Shown piece after piece: positions 11,306 through 22,250 of a stretch of DNA of 64,000 bases. Within the stretch, counting starts at the first letter, position 1. Every line of letters begins with the position of its first letter. The DNA is from Fragilaria crotonensis (Eukaryota; Bacillariophyta; Fragilariophyceae; Fragilariales; Fragilariaceae), in contig JAKSYS010000004.1 in assembly GCA_022925895.1 (NCBI GenBank), positions 124,001-188,000 of the forward strand, read 5' to 3'. The position numbers and the translations under genes were made by a program. Below the pieces are notes generated by a model, which searched no databases, had not been told where the DNA came from, and was given only the letters and a program-made list of their open reading frames with translations.

Positions 11306-12205
11306 TTATAGGAGCTGGCAACACTGTCCAGCCCTATCAGCACCATCAGCCATATCCGCACTATCGCGGTTTGACTCCACAGTGTTTGGGACAGTAGGGG
11401 CGCACGAGGCAGGGAGAGGATCCGTATCGGCAGTGAGAGGATCCGTCACGGCAGTGAGGGGATCCGTATCGGCAGTGAGAGGATCCGTATCGGCAGTGAG
11501 AGGATCCGTATCGGCAGTGAGGGGATCCGTCACGGCAGTGAGGGGATCCGTATCGGCAGTGAGGGGATCCGTATCGGCAGTGAGGGGATCCGTATCGGCA
11601 GTGAGAGGATCCGTATCGGCAGTGAGGGGATCCGTATCGGCAGTGAGAGGATCCGTATCGGCAGTGAGGGGATCCGTCACGGCAGTGAGGGGATCCGTAT
11701 CGGCAGTGAGGGGATCCGTCACGGCAGTGAGGGGATCCGTATCGGCAGTGAGGGGATCCGTATCGGCAGTGAGAGGATCCGTCACGGCGGATGCGTCGTG
11801 TGATTCAGTCTCCGCTTCCGCACGTACATCTTCCACTGGCGGAGGTATAGTCAATCGAAGCATCTCTCGGATGGCCTGCGGCGTAAGACCAGCAAGAACA
11901 GTTAAAAATGCTGTCACGTTGGCATCGTGCTCAACGTCAATGTTAACGTCACGGCGAAGCTCGGAATCGATGTCACGCAACAAATGGACTCGGGCAGTTT
12001 GAGTGACAAGCACTGAAAACGCCTGGAGCAAGTCAGTCAGAACAGCCCTTAACGCAAGATCATCATGGATTCCCTCCCACACAGCATAAAAGCTAGTTTT
12101 CTGGCCGCCTGCAGATTGGAGTAACGTGAGCGTGACGCATGAGTGACGCAAAGCAGGCCAGTCTGTGGAGAAGTGCTCTTGTCCTGGACTACACACGACG
12201 AGCAC
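11306..12205 (-). CDS. Repeat protein with 18 seven-residue units, function unknown
   Basis: The first about 135 residues look like ordinary globular, partly helical protein (..LTDLLQAFSVLVTQTARVHLL..). An array of the seven-residue unit A(D/V)TDPLT follows, about 126 residues, then a short tail ending CCQLL. I recognise no domain. The minus strand is preferred as coding because the non-repeat part looks protein-like; the opposite strand is also open through the array (11184-12002) but only as a by-product of the 21-bp period. The start is uncertain: 12205 opens this frame, while possible earlier exons exist on the same strand (ATG at 12261 with a nearby GTGAGC; a Ser/Thr-rich opening at 12506). 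It lies between the two halves of a direct duplication. Confidence 0.5.
   Translation of the reverse strand: MLVVCSPGQEHFSTDWPALRHSCVTLTLLQSAGGQKTSFYAVWEGIHDDLALRAVLTDLLQAFSVLVTQTARVHLLRDIDSELRRDVNIDVEHDANVTAFLTVLAGLTPQAIREMLRLTIPPPVEDVRAEAETESHDASAVTDPLTADTDPLTADTDPLTAVTDPLTADTDPLTAVTDPLTADTDPLTADTDPLTADTDPLTADTDPLTADTDPLTADTDPLTAVTDPLTADTDPLTADTDPLTADTDPLTAVTDPLTADTDPLPASCAPTVPNTVESNRDSADMADGADRAGQCCQLL
11418..11795. repeat. 21-bp minisatellite, 18 copies, each with GGATCC
   Basis: Eighteen units start every 21 bases from 11418 to 11775, without a single length change. Two variants alternate, GGATCCGTATCGGCAGTGAG plus a purine and the same with GTCACGG. Because 21 is divisible by three, all units stay in frame on both strands. 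Confidence 0.95.
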
Positions 12206-12869
12206 GTGTTCCGCTCGTTGGCTCCTTGCTCACCGGTAAGCAGTTGGGTTGGGTTGCTCATCTTTGACGAGGAGACGGGGAGACAAGAGACAAGATATCA
12301 TAAAGTTGTTGTTGAAAGTTGTATGTGATGAAGTGGTGGAACAACGAAACAAATTTTGAGCATTCAGCGTGGAAAGAAAGAAACGACCACATTTTTTCAG
12401 TTTCGAAACTGCTCACATCAGTTGACGTCATGGTCAAGTCCCGATTGGTGGCTTGTACTGTGCTCGCACCCGATGATACGGAAGCTGATGAGCTCATGGC
12501 CATCAAGTGAGATCAGATTTTAAAGTTATGTGATTTCAGAAAGTGTCAGGAGTCGCGAGTCGCGAGTGAGGAAAGAATGACGAAACGTGTCCAGCCAGCG
12601 TTTGGTGTTACTGTAACTATAAATAAAGCAAATTACTATCTCACCCGACTTGATACACATGCTCACGACAAATTGATATCGGAAAACTGTTGTTGCGGTT
12701 CTTACTTCGTTGTGCCTACGGACTCATTCATCTGATCTGGAGCACTCCCCTCGGACTCGGAATCCGCCCCTTCATCAACTGGCGCAACGACATGGTCAGT
12801 GTCTGCAGCGTTCCCTACAGAGCGATCCCCGTTCCACTTGGAGTCGTGATCCTCTCCCACCGCTTCAGC
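12206..12869. other. Spacer between repeat gene and second duplication copy
   Basis: No convincing gene. Minus-strand ORF 12506-12258 opens with MMAMSSSASVSSGAS and could be an upstream exon of the repeat gene. A TGACGTCA-like site (TTGACGTCATGG) lies near 12421. The plus ORF 12690-12983 is a chance fusion into the copied DnaJ tail. Confidence 0.4.
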
Positions 12870-14336
12870 GACACCAACGAGACTACAGCAGGCAGGACGG
12901 GACCTGCGTCACAAGATGGCGACGCTGACCAACCTGTTAGTACTGGCGACAATCCTGAGGGAGGGAAAGAAGACGAACTTTAGCCCTTGTACCTTGCGCT
13001 GTTGCTTCCAAGTTCTAGTTTCGGTCTTTGACTTCACAAGTGTTTTCCATTTGCCATCGCTTTGAATTCGAACCGGACACGTCGATGCTGATTGTCGGCC
13101 ATTTGCCTCGTCATGATCTCTGGAGAACGCCCGAGTATGGAGCGAATCGCACAAGCTGCGAAAGTCGCGTGACATGGCGATACCGTTGGTGTCAAATGCG
13201 AGTGAACATACTCGGTATTCCAAGGTAGGCAAGGCTTTCGCCTTTGACCAAAATAAAAATTTGCTAGATTGCCTACACCATGGTGACTTCCGGTCCTGAC
13301 CCCTTGGCCTGTCCCTCCTCTTCTGGTCCGACCTCATCATCGTCGTCGTAAATGGCGCAGCTGGTATCTTCGGTCTCCTCGGCATTTTGAGTTTCTGCCA
13401 ATTGAATATGCTCCGCATCGTCTCCCTTGCTGTCATCACCAACGATGTACCCCGAGGCCGTATACTCATCAAACGCCTTACCCATGTACGTAGCATTCCA
13501 AATCAGAAATGAAGCAACTGCCATTCCCACCAAGGATCCATTGGCCACCAAGGTCGATGCCGAATCGGAAAAGGCATTCGTCACGACGCTGCCCAAGGCC
13601 TTACTACCACGAGCGCCAAAGATATCAATCCAGGACTTTGCCTTGTACCGGACTGCGGGGCTTGTCGGTTGATACAGGATTTCCTTGGTGGGGTTGTTCA
13701 GGGCATATGAACAGGCTTTTAACATCATCATGGCTGAAAAGACGACGTAGAGAGTCGGAGTTATGCGGACAAAGATGATGATCGCCAACAAGAGAGAAGG
13801 AAACAGAAGGAGCGTCAGTCTGAGACCGAAGTAACGAATGATGGCACTGGTTCCAAACAAGGACAAGACTAACGAGAGGGAATTTGTCGCCTGGCCAAAG
13901 ATACCCATGAACGCTGTAAATGCTTCAGTCGCGCCAATTGACATGCCATGCACTCCATCTTCAGTATCGTAACAACTCATACCGATCTCGCAGGGATGTA
14001 GCCCGGCGAAATAATCACGAGCCAGAACCTTCATGGTGAAGTCTATGATTGTGCCTTCCACCATGAACAAACATGAAACGGCAAAGATCCCCTTGATGTA
14101 GTTGTGTTTCGCAAAAAGCTGCAACCCCTCCAACACACCCGCATTGGGTTTGTTGCTCTTTACAACAACTGGAGCCCCATTGCGCTCCTGAACTCCGTAG
14201 ATGCGAATGTACATGAACATGGTGCATTGGAGTAGCAGCATCGTCAGGGCGGCCACGAGGTAAATGTTGGCGACTCCAAGCATAGACGTATATTGCCTGA
14301 CGAATGTAGGGCCAATTATACTGCCAACTTGAGCGC
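12870..14336. repeat. Direct repeat copy 2: DnaJ tail plus transporter 3' part
   Basis: Starts at the sequence coding for [12 protein letters not shown] near the DnaJ C-terminus and runs to about 14336, where likeness to copy 1 ends. The copied tail still encodes the final KEDEL and stop (12966-12983) but has no gene body in front. Confidence 0.85.
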
Positions 14337-15145
14337 AGGCTACCAAGATGCCGTAGGACGACTTGGCAGTTTCCAAGCTGAAATTGGAGTTGCAAAAGGA
14401 CCAAAAGAGTGACACCATGACACTGCCAAACGATTCAATGGAACAATAGGATAACCATCCGAGGATTCGGGAGGGATCGGGTTGTGCATTGGCCAATCAA
14501 TTGTTGGATGCTTGAGCAACATCGCAATCGCCGTGAACAGTCCGAATAAAAGGTTCCGAAAGGTAAAATAGTTGATGGCGAGGAATATCTGTGTCGAGTA
14601 GGCGATTGTAGATACTGACAACTCCTAGAACCACAAAGACAGAGCATCTTCGCTTTGGGAATGACGGTAACTCCACAGAGCGAGGTTGGAATGGGGTCCT
14701 TGAGACTCGAAGCACCCAGTAACCACCGATCATGAAGAAAGCGTTGTTGCTAGGCAGAGTGCGCGCATTTCTCCGGGAGCCAAGTGGTCGCCGTAGAGTT
14801 TGCGTAAACCTTTCGGAAGAATCGAATGATGGAATAAAAGAAGCGTTCGACAGGCGAGGCGTGGAGTTCATGGAGTGGAATGTCCAGGAAATCGTCGTCC
14901 GGATTTTCTGGCTTATCCAAGTTGGCGTAGATATCGTCACTGCCTTTGCTGGGTTTTCCACTGAGTGACTCGCTACTTTCGTTGACTTTGTCGCTCTTTT
15001 CGATTGCCACATCAGAAGGACCCTTGTCGTGAGACTCGGTATTCATGCTGTTCCATTCAGCCAGGTTGCTCCCTCCTTCCACGGATGACTGCAGGTTTTT
15101 AGCCTCCTCAGACGCCATGGGGAAGGGATCCCGATATTGTGACAT
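13273..15145 (-). pseudogene. Nucleotide transporter (NTT/TLC family), 5' part frame-broken
   Basis: The 3' part (14496-13273, 407 codons) is fully open and holds the family signature [29 protein letters not shown] with several membrane segments and an acidic tail. Upstream, 15145 to about 14830 reads as a hydrophilic N-terminus (MSQYRDPFPMASEEA..). Between them (about 14830-14490) the expected transporter text is visible in pieces that hop between frames (KLYGDHLAPGEMRALCLATT; FFMIGGYWVLR; CGVTVIPKAKM; VFVVLGVVSIYNRLLDT; LFGLFTAIAMLLKHPTI). I count about seven shifts in 340 bases, against none in the next 1.2 kb. Intact, it would be about 620 residues. It is a decayed gene or carries a locally poor base call. 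Confidence 0.8.
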
Positions 15146-15336
15146 GGTGATGAAGGGTGAATCAATGTATTTGATAACAAGGCGACAGCAACGAACGGCC
15201 TTGGAGGCTGGTTATTGTTGCTATGAGCATAATGGGGGAATCCAAGATGTCAGGATAGTGTCGTCTGTCCGGCATCCCGTCCTCGCCACGTACACAGACC
15301 ACGCCAGCAAGCAGATAACCTTTACTATCCCTTATA
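15146..15336. other. Upstream region of transporter gene
   Basis: Short spacer between the transporter start and the first Copia scrap. A segment from 15248 (TGTCAGGATAGTG..) has the look of an LTR start, but I found no partner copy. Confidence 0.3.
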
Positions 15337-15470
15337 GGTCACTTCTTTATCTGCATGACGATTAACATCTTTCGTTGGTTTTTTTAACGGTTTTGAGCTT
15401 TGAACGATCATGTCCTCCCCTCCAACCCCCGATTCGACACCCAGGGCAGCCTCGGTTACACCTGCATCAG
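15337..15470 (+). mobile_element. Copia 5' segment, isolated duplicate
   Basis: About 134 bases match 18371-18502, covering the leader and the first codons of the Copia gag-like gene. It is cut off at the start of the Harbinger remnant. A fossil scrap. Confidence 0.8.
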
Positions 15471-15606
15471 AAGGCCGTTTTTGTTAACTATTTTCTTTGA
15501 TGTTAAGTGTTACCAGTTATTTATCAGTTAGATTTTACTTTGCAAGATATATGTTTACAGTTACCATCTTTGGCAACTTCCACAATGTATTGTTGCTTTG
15601 CACAGT

Positions 15607-16255
15607 CCCTCCGCTCAAAGATTCCATGAACCGAGGCGAGATAAGATTCTCACAATGGCTCGAGTCCTTGCGAAAGGATGTGGAGTGTACGTTCGGGATA
15701 CTGAAGGGTCGATGGAGAGTGCTGAAGACAGGCATCAGGATGCACAACACTGAAGTAGCAGACAACATCTGGCTGACGTGTTGCGCACTTCACAACATGC
15801 TGCTTGATGTTGACGGTCTCAGTACTGGGTGGAATAACGGCGTACCGTCTGACTGGGAATTGGATAGCGGTGACTTTGAGGAAAGTGATCTCCCAGATTC
15901 AATCCGTCGGTTGATAGACCCGACTGGAGGAGTGGTGGGTGTCTGTTCATACGATGCTTCTTCAATTGGCCGTGACTATCAGGGATCATCAAATAGAGTT
16001 GACATTGACAACGACGAGGACAACGACAGTCAAATAGCTGATGATGATGACGACAATCAAATTGTTGTTAATACTGATCAATTTACTGCAACAGACGGGA
16101 TTGCAGTGAATCACTTGTCGTTGAGCATGTTTCGTTCCCTACTCATCAACCATTTCAATGATTCTTTCCGAAAGAATAAGGTTGTATGGCCGACAAGACT
16201 TGCAAAACAGCCGCGACATGTCCCAACGACACCAATTACCAACAACACCTACTAG
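15607..16255 (+). pseudogene. PIF/Harbinger transposase, 3' exon only
   Basis: The peptide from about PPLKDSMNRGE onward carries the block RFSQWLESLRKDVECTFGILKGRWRVL in shortened view: FSQWLES, the catalytic Glu in DVECTFG, LKGRWR, then TCCALHNMLL. This is the last part of a DDE superfamily 4 endonuclease. The open frame extends back to 15497, but CTTTGCACAG at 15597-15606 looks like a splice acceptor, so the stretch before it is probably intron. The exons with the first two Asp residues are absent. The C-terminal tail is acidic (DNDEDNDSQIADDDDD). The stop is at 16253-16255, about 40 bp from the stop of the convergent accessory gene. Confidence 0.75.
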
Positions 16256-16293
16256 GAACGATAAAAACTCTTTCTACTAGTATGCCATAGTGC

Positions 16294-18113
16294 CTAAAAG
16301 CGTGCAAAGGTCTCTTCTCCATCTGATTCGTACTTGCCATCGCGAATCTGTCGCTGGTTGGTCACGCTTTCTGCCTCAAAGCAGTCCTCACACCACCAAA
16401 TCATTTCCAAATCCCTATTCTCTCTGCAGCAAATAGCACAGATATATCGCTTACATTTACGACATCTGTGAGACGTTGGATTAACAGAACACTCGACACA
16501 TACTGCTGGTCCGGTTGCTGTACTGTCATTCTGTACATTGCCTTGTTCGTGTTCCAGTCTCTTCACCTTTGATTGAAGCTCGCTTATCTCGGCTTGGTAC
16601 GCCTCTTGATTCCCAAGGAGGATACTCATTCCCATTTTGTTTTCCATCTCCTCGTCATCGTCAAAGTGGTGCTTCATTACATCAAGCATCTCATCACGTC
16701 TCTTCACCTCTGCCTCTTGCAATGCTTTCAGCTTCGATTCAAGTTCAAGGATCTCAGCTTCATACTTATCAATCGAGATCTTTACTTCTTCTGCTTCCGG
16801 TCCCTTCTTCATTCGGTAGTACCTGTCTGTCAATCTATCGCATCTCCGAGTGGTGGATGCAATCTCGTCTTTAAGCATACGAATCTCTAAGTAGTTGCGC
16901 TTCTGCAATTCCTTTTCAGGAACTCAGAATGGAAGAATTGCACCGTCTGCTCCATGAAAGTCTCCTCGTCCTTGTTGGTTTCGTCTGCGAGGACATACCA
17001 CTGGTGGTGCTTTCCTCTTGGATTCGTCGCTTTTTGCAGAACGAGAAGAAGAAACCGAAAGCGAGGTTGTCACTTCTTTGCTGCCAGCACCTTTAGAGTT
17101 GCTGTTGGCTTTGATCGTTCTGCGCGAAGACGTTTTTCTACCGAATGATGTCGGAGTTTTCGCTTCTGTGAAAAGCGACGACTTCATCGCTTCACCACCG
17201 ACGATCGGAAGGTGACCCCAAAGGCACCATGCCAGAAATCCCTTGAAGAAGTAATTAGGTGGTACTTTGTCAACTGCATCAGTAGGTTGCGGTTCTGGCA
17301 AAGTAGGAGGAGTTGTTGTAGTAGTAGTAGATGTTAACTCCCCGCTGGTGTTGTTATATTCCTTATTGGTACCTACTACGAGAGGGGAACAAAAGTATAG
17401 AGGTGAGTCGTTTGCTCTGACCACAGCGATCATGTTCATGACAAAAAGAGGCATCGTCCATATGACTTACCTATTGCTCCCTCACGATCACTCAGAAACA
17501 TTGCTGTGAGACACCACTTAAGGTAGTCATTGTAATTTGTCCCCGAAGGGAAGGAGTGAAGTCTTTGTACGGTGATTGACGCGACATAACCAATGCTTGC
17601 ATTTTCTTACAATTTGTCAACACTTCCTTTGCAAGTCTCAGCATTGTCCTTCCTGTAATTGGGGTTTCGTTTGTGAGGACTTTTGAGAAGTAGCCTTTTC
17701 TCAATGGAGCCCTCTCCAACAAAAATATTGATATTCCCCTGACGATGTAAAATCTGCGGAACACACAGCACAGCATCCAGACTCATGTCGGCAGCACCCT
17801 GAACTGGAGATCCAGCAGCTCCGCCATATATTCCTTTGAACTTGTTCACACCAAGAAGGAATTGTTCATCAAAACAAACGACATCATTGTTGTCATCCTC
17901 GTCACCAAAGCAAAGCTTCATGATGAGCTTTTCCATGGTGGACTCAGTCATGGCAACACCGCCTCCAGCGATTGAAGGGGAGTCATAGCAGGCGAAAGCA
18001 ATCAGAGCTTGGAACTCCATGAGAAGCCTTTTGCTCACATTGGTGCCACCGTTACGGCATGTCTTCTTTGCTTTCCCACCAAGCAATGTTGCTGCGGGAG
18101 GAGGATCCGACAT
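16294..18113 (-). pseudogene. Harbinger accessory gene: coiled coil and Cys-rich zinc-like tail, one intron
   Basis: Exon 1 is 18113-17471 and exon 2 is 17375-16294; the 95-bp intron has clean ends (ATAG/GTAAGT..CTCGTAG/TAGG), and the phase fits (codon ATA then G/TA). The product would be 574 residues: an unrecognised N-terminal part (MSDPPPAATLLGGK..), a Ser/Thr/Pro-rich middle with PPNYFFKGFLAWCLWG, a coiled coil (..ELESKLKALQEAEVKRR..) and a C-terminal Cys/His cluster (CVECSVNPTSHRCRKCKRYICAICC..WWCEDCF) of zinc-binding type. Two in-frame stops interrupt it, TAA at 17609-17607 and TGA at 16926-16924; both flanks stay in one frame. Its role in the element is unknown; a DNA- or transposase-binding helper is a guess. 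Confidence 0.65.
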
Positions 18114-18185
18114 GGTTGGAGCGACGAATGACTCAAAGTGAGTTTTGTGTCATATTCTAGTACTGCCCTACACAATTGTACGGAT

Positions 18186-18361
18186 GCAGGTTTTGTTGAT
18201 CAAGTTTTGTTTACCGTTAAGGAAGAGTTCCACAAAAAATTTCACAAAAGTTGCCGCAAGTGATGTTAAAGCAAGTTTTGTTTCGTGTAAGGAAGGGTGT
18301 CAACAAAAGTTTCCACAAAAAATGCTGCAAGTTTTGTTGAAGCAAGTTTTGTTTCCCGTAA
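18186..18361. repeat. 71-bp tandem repeat, about 2.5 copies
   Basis: Units beginning GCAAGTTTTGTTGAAGCAAG-like text start at 18186, 18256 and 18327. They lie between the accessory gene start and the Copia leader, where a Harbinger subterminal or promoter region would be expected. Confidence 0.7.
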
Positions 18362-21210
18362 GGGTCGGTCTTAGGTCACTTCTTTATCTGCATGACGATT
18401 AACATCTTTCGTTGCTTTTATTAACGGTTTTGAGCTTTGAACGATCATGTCCTCCCCTCCAACCCCCGATTCGACACCCAGGGCAGCCTCGGTTACACCT
18501 GCTGGGGGACCCATGGTCCTTGCCGACAGGTTTGAACCAGAGGTCCTTGATATCATCGTGGGTCTCCTCGCACCATGGTCATTGGATACTCAGCGTTTGC
18601 GCCAGACAGTGGATACCCTATTTGCAGTTAAATGGAAGGCGAGGACGTGGTCCGACCTTATGGTTTTCTCTTCAACTGACGTGACTACAGCGCTCGTCCC
18701 TGGCGAGGGAGTACCCGAGGACGTCCCAGTTCCGGTTATCGTGAAGAAGCTTGGCTATATTGTCGACTTCGCGCGCGTCGGTTCCCTGACTACGGATATT
18801 TTGATGAATGATCTCGTTAAACGGGTTACCTCATCGCAACGTAGTACGCCTTCTAGTGGGTCTCCATATTCGCCATCGAGAGTTGCTGCTGCACAGGTTT
18901 TCGACAAGAAAGCTGTACCTACCATTGAGAAGTTCAGTGGCCTTGACGAGGATTACTTCGCTTGGAAGGAGTCCACCATTAACTCCTTGGGTACAGCAGG
19001 GTTTAGTCGATTTCTTGACGACAAGTCCGTAGTGATGAGGCATCCTGAGGTCTCAGAGAGTGTGTTTTATTCGCTTAGGGGAGCAGTTCATGGAGGTCAG
19101 GCGCAATCCATTGCACAGAGTATGCTGGATGAAAAGAACCTGGATCCATCTGCTTTATGGACGGCACTTGAGGAGTACTATGATACGGCGTTGAACCGTG
19201 CGAATGTCGTATTATTCGACATTCGACGGTTGCTTCACCTCCGCCTCGACCCGGACACCCAGGCGACTAAATTCATCTCTTCTTATCGGGAATGCCTACA
19301 ACGGCTCCGTAAGAACAATGCACGTCTTTCCGAGGATACGGATACCTTGAGGGCGTTGTTGTTGGTGGCGATACAAGACGACGACTTTGAGATGGTTCGG
19401 GACTCCATTGTCCACAAACCTAATCTTAGTATCGACGCAATCCTCACCGAGCTTCGGGAATGAGAAACTTCACTTATGATGAAGGACCATGCGTCGAACA
19501 TCACGGGTGATGGCGTTAGTTCTTCTCGACTCTCACAACGTGCTAAACAGTCGGTGCAGTCCAAGAAGGGTACTTCCAAACAGCAACCGACGGGCGGGGG
19601 ACAATCAGACACTTCTCCGATGAAGTGGTTGATCCCTCGCTACCCGGACACCTGGAAGAAATCATTCGGGGGTGCTCTGTTTAAATTACTCCTGGACTGG
19701 CGCACTGATGCACATAAAGGGAAATCCCAGTTTCAGTTGTGGTCGGAGTATGAAACTACCGTTGAGCGGGTTCAACCACCACGTTCGTCCTCTCGTGGGC
19801 AACCGTCCAGAGCAGCAGCGCCTGTGGTGGACTCGAACTCGACTACGACAACAGCAACGACAACGTTGTTGTCAACAACTGAGTCGGGTGATCAGCAGGG
19901 GGGCGAAAATACTCCTGCGAGGAAACGCATCCGACTACAGAAGAGCCGACGCGTTATTACCGAGCGCTCGGCTTGACTGGTTGTGGAGGAGTCGGCAATC
20001 CGATGTGTTTGACGGGTCACCCGAATTAATGCTTACTACCTTTCGGAAGCCGACCCCTCCCAACAGATCTTGGTTTCTGATACTGGAAACGATCAAACCT
20101 TGATAACTTCTGCCTGGCGAGTAATCAGACAAACTGGGCGGGAGGTAATGATGACCGGCGCTTTTGCGGGTCGGAACCAGGGAGAGAGTTTTCCTGTTGT
20201 TTCTGCAGTTGCGAGACTTGTCGCGGAAGATGGTAAGGAGTATGCGGCCTATGTGCATGAAGCTTTATTCGACTCCAATCCTGCACAGAAGGAATCCCTT
20301 TTGTCAGTTCACCAATCTCTCCGTGACACTCGCAACGGTATCAATGACCGTGCTCGATGCGAAATGGACGTTCACGGTCGTCCGGGAATGCAAATGGCAC
20401 GTTTTGGAAGCACCATAGTCCCCTTCTTCTTCGACGGCACCAAGTGTTTCTATGAGATACACTCGATATCGGATGATGAACTGAATCGTCTTCCGAAGGT
20501 GACGTTAACGGACGGGAGCGTTCCCTATGAACCTCATGCCCGGCTCAACTCGCGCCGACGGCATACACAGCCGGATCTTCTTGATTGGAAGCGGCGACTG
20601 GGGTTCATTCCCGATCATGTTGTGTCTCGTACTTTAAATGCGACGACGCAACTGGTCTCATCTGTCGAATCTGAGACACGGGAGATAATGAGAGACCATT
20701 TTAGCACACGTCTTCCGCAGTTAAAAGTACGACGGGTAAATGACGTTTGTTATGTGGACACCTTTTTCTCTTGCTTGCCTTCGATTCGCGGATTCACATG
20801 TTGGAATTTGTTCTGCTTTAAGCGGTCTGGTTTGGATGCGGTGTATTTGATGAGACGTCGTTCTCAAAGTCCTGCCACACTCCCTCGCTTGATTACGGAT
20901 TAGTATGGTGCTCCTACAACTATGAAATCCGATAATGCACCTGAATTTAAAGGAAAGCGTTGGGTGTCGTATTTAGAAACTTTGGCAGTGTCTATGCAGT
21001 ATACCGAGGCTCATCATCCCAACCAGAACCTCGCGGAACGCCGCGGTGGCGCCTTAAAAGCAGCAACGGTCCATTTATTGAAGATCACGGGAGCTCCACT
21101 GTCTTATTGGTGCTTTGCCCTCGAATATGTTTGCCTTATTCGGTCCGTGCTCGCGCGACGCAGTCTTGATTGGCTGACGCCGCACGAGAAACATTGGGGG
21201 GAGCGACCCG

Positions 21211-22250
21211 GAGGTTCCGGAATTTCGGCTCTTTTGTGTGTCTCGTACCTTTTACGCAGATTATCTACCAGAAATTTTTCGACAAACACCTAAATAATTC
21301 CACGTTTCCAAAATGATAGAATATCTTCTGTTGACACACTATAATAAAAACCGTGCTTAATATCGGAACTGTTGTTAACATCGTTTGTTATGACAAGTAC
21401 GACATCGATTCAATGTCTTGGATGAGATCGTACTATGTAGGGATATTTTAAAAAGACGTTGGCTCTTGAGCCATTGGCTCTTGAGCCACTGGCTCTTGAG
21501 CCATTGGCTCTTAAGCCATTGGCTCTTGAGCCACTGGCTCAAGAGCCAATTTACTTCGTCCAACTAGTCGAGGAACGTGTTTTCTTTAAATGAGAACTCG
21601 CCACACGGCGAACGAAAAAAAATGACAGGTCATCTAAAGTCGATGGTATGCGTATGCGTTACGTCTCCGTTGATACATATGTATTTCGGCACATAAAACA
21701 TTTTCTGTAAGCATCGGCAAAACAATATACAGGTATGTAGAGAATACATTCATACATATGTATTTCGGCACATAGAACATTTTCTGGAAGCATCGGCGAA
21801 ACAATATCAGCTAACGACAAGGAGTGGTATGACATAAAGTGCGAGCACTTTTGAGGACGAGCTCTATGACACACACAAGACGTGTGTTCTTGAGTATGAC
21901 TTCGCCGGGGGCTGTTGTTCAGCCGTTGGCTCTTGAGACAACGGCTCTTGAGCCAATGGCTCTTGAGCCAGCGGCTCTTGAGACAACGGCTGCCGACACT
22001 TCAAATGTCGAATATCCTTAAGTAGGATTTCATAAAACGTCGATTCCGTTGTCGCATAGTCTAATCTCAAGTTCTTTAGTTGAAGCTCATAATTTGTCAC
22101 CTCATGAGATTGATGTACCTAATGATCCGGACATTTGAAGTGATGGAACGTGGAATATTTGTCCGGCGTGACGAACGAAGTTGTAGAATTAGTATCCGTA
22201 GCCAGTAGTATACACTTTTATAGGTAAAAGAGCCGAAATTCCGGAACCTC
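21211..22250 (+). mobile_element. 1040-bp TIR element, copy 1, inserted in Copia fossil A
   Basis: Ends are perfect inverted repeats of about 25 bp (GAGGTTCCGGAATTTCGGCT.. at 21211; complement ending at 22250). The flanks carry a 3-bp duplication CCG (21208-21210 and 22251-22253). There is no coding capacity beyond chance ORFs. Inside are two arrays of the palindromic unit GGCTCTTGAGCC (21461-21547 and 21928-21985) and a duplicated segment of about 65 bp (near 21675-21740 and 21745-21810). The same element, inverted, is at 26369-27407. A 3-bp duplication is compatible with CACTA or PIF/Harbinger families, but the ends match neither canon that I know. Confidence 0.9.
21461..21547. repeat. Array of palindromic unit GGCTCTTGAGCC
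   Basis: Six to seven copies of a 12-base near-palindrome (GGCTCTTGAGCC), joined by two to three bases (AT, ACT), about 250 bp from the element end. The last copy is its mirrored form GGCTCAAGAGCC. The second array of the element is at 21928-21985. Confidence 0.9.

Larger units (their letters stand above)
15471..18370. mobile_element. PIF/Harbinger-type DNA transposon remnant
   Basis: Two convergent genes: the end of a DDE_4-type transposase (+) and an accessory gene (-). Convergent transposase and accessory genes are the usual layout of PIF/Harbinger elements. Both sides are bounded by copies of the same Copia 5' segment (15337-15470 and from 18371). No clear TIR or target duplication was seen at the junctions, and the transposase front half is missing. 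Confidence 0.6.

Noticed and set aside
11184-12002. Plus-strand 272-codon ORF with VRGSVSA repeats
   Set aside because: It is the antisense of the 21-bp repeat gene; the open frame follows from the repeat length being a multiple of three, and its flanks do not look protein-like.
12690-12983. Plus ORF ending in KEDEL
   Set aside because: Chance joining of unrelated DNA to the duplicated tail of the DnaJ gene.
17252-17263. TTAGGTGGTAC in the Harbinger accessory gene as an end of the 709-bp element family
   Set aside because: Only 11 bases match and they encode part of a conserved-looking protein stretch.
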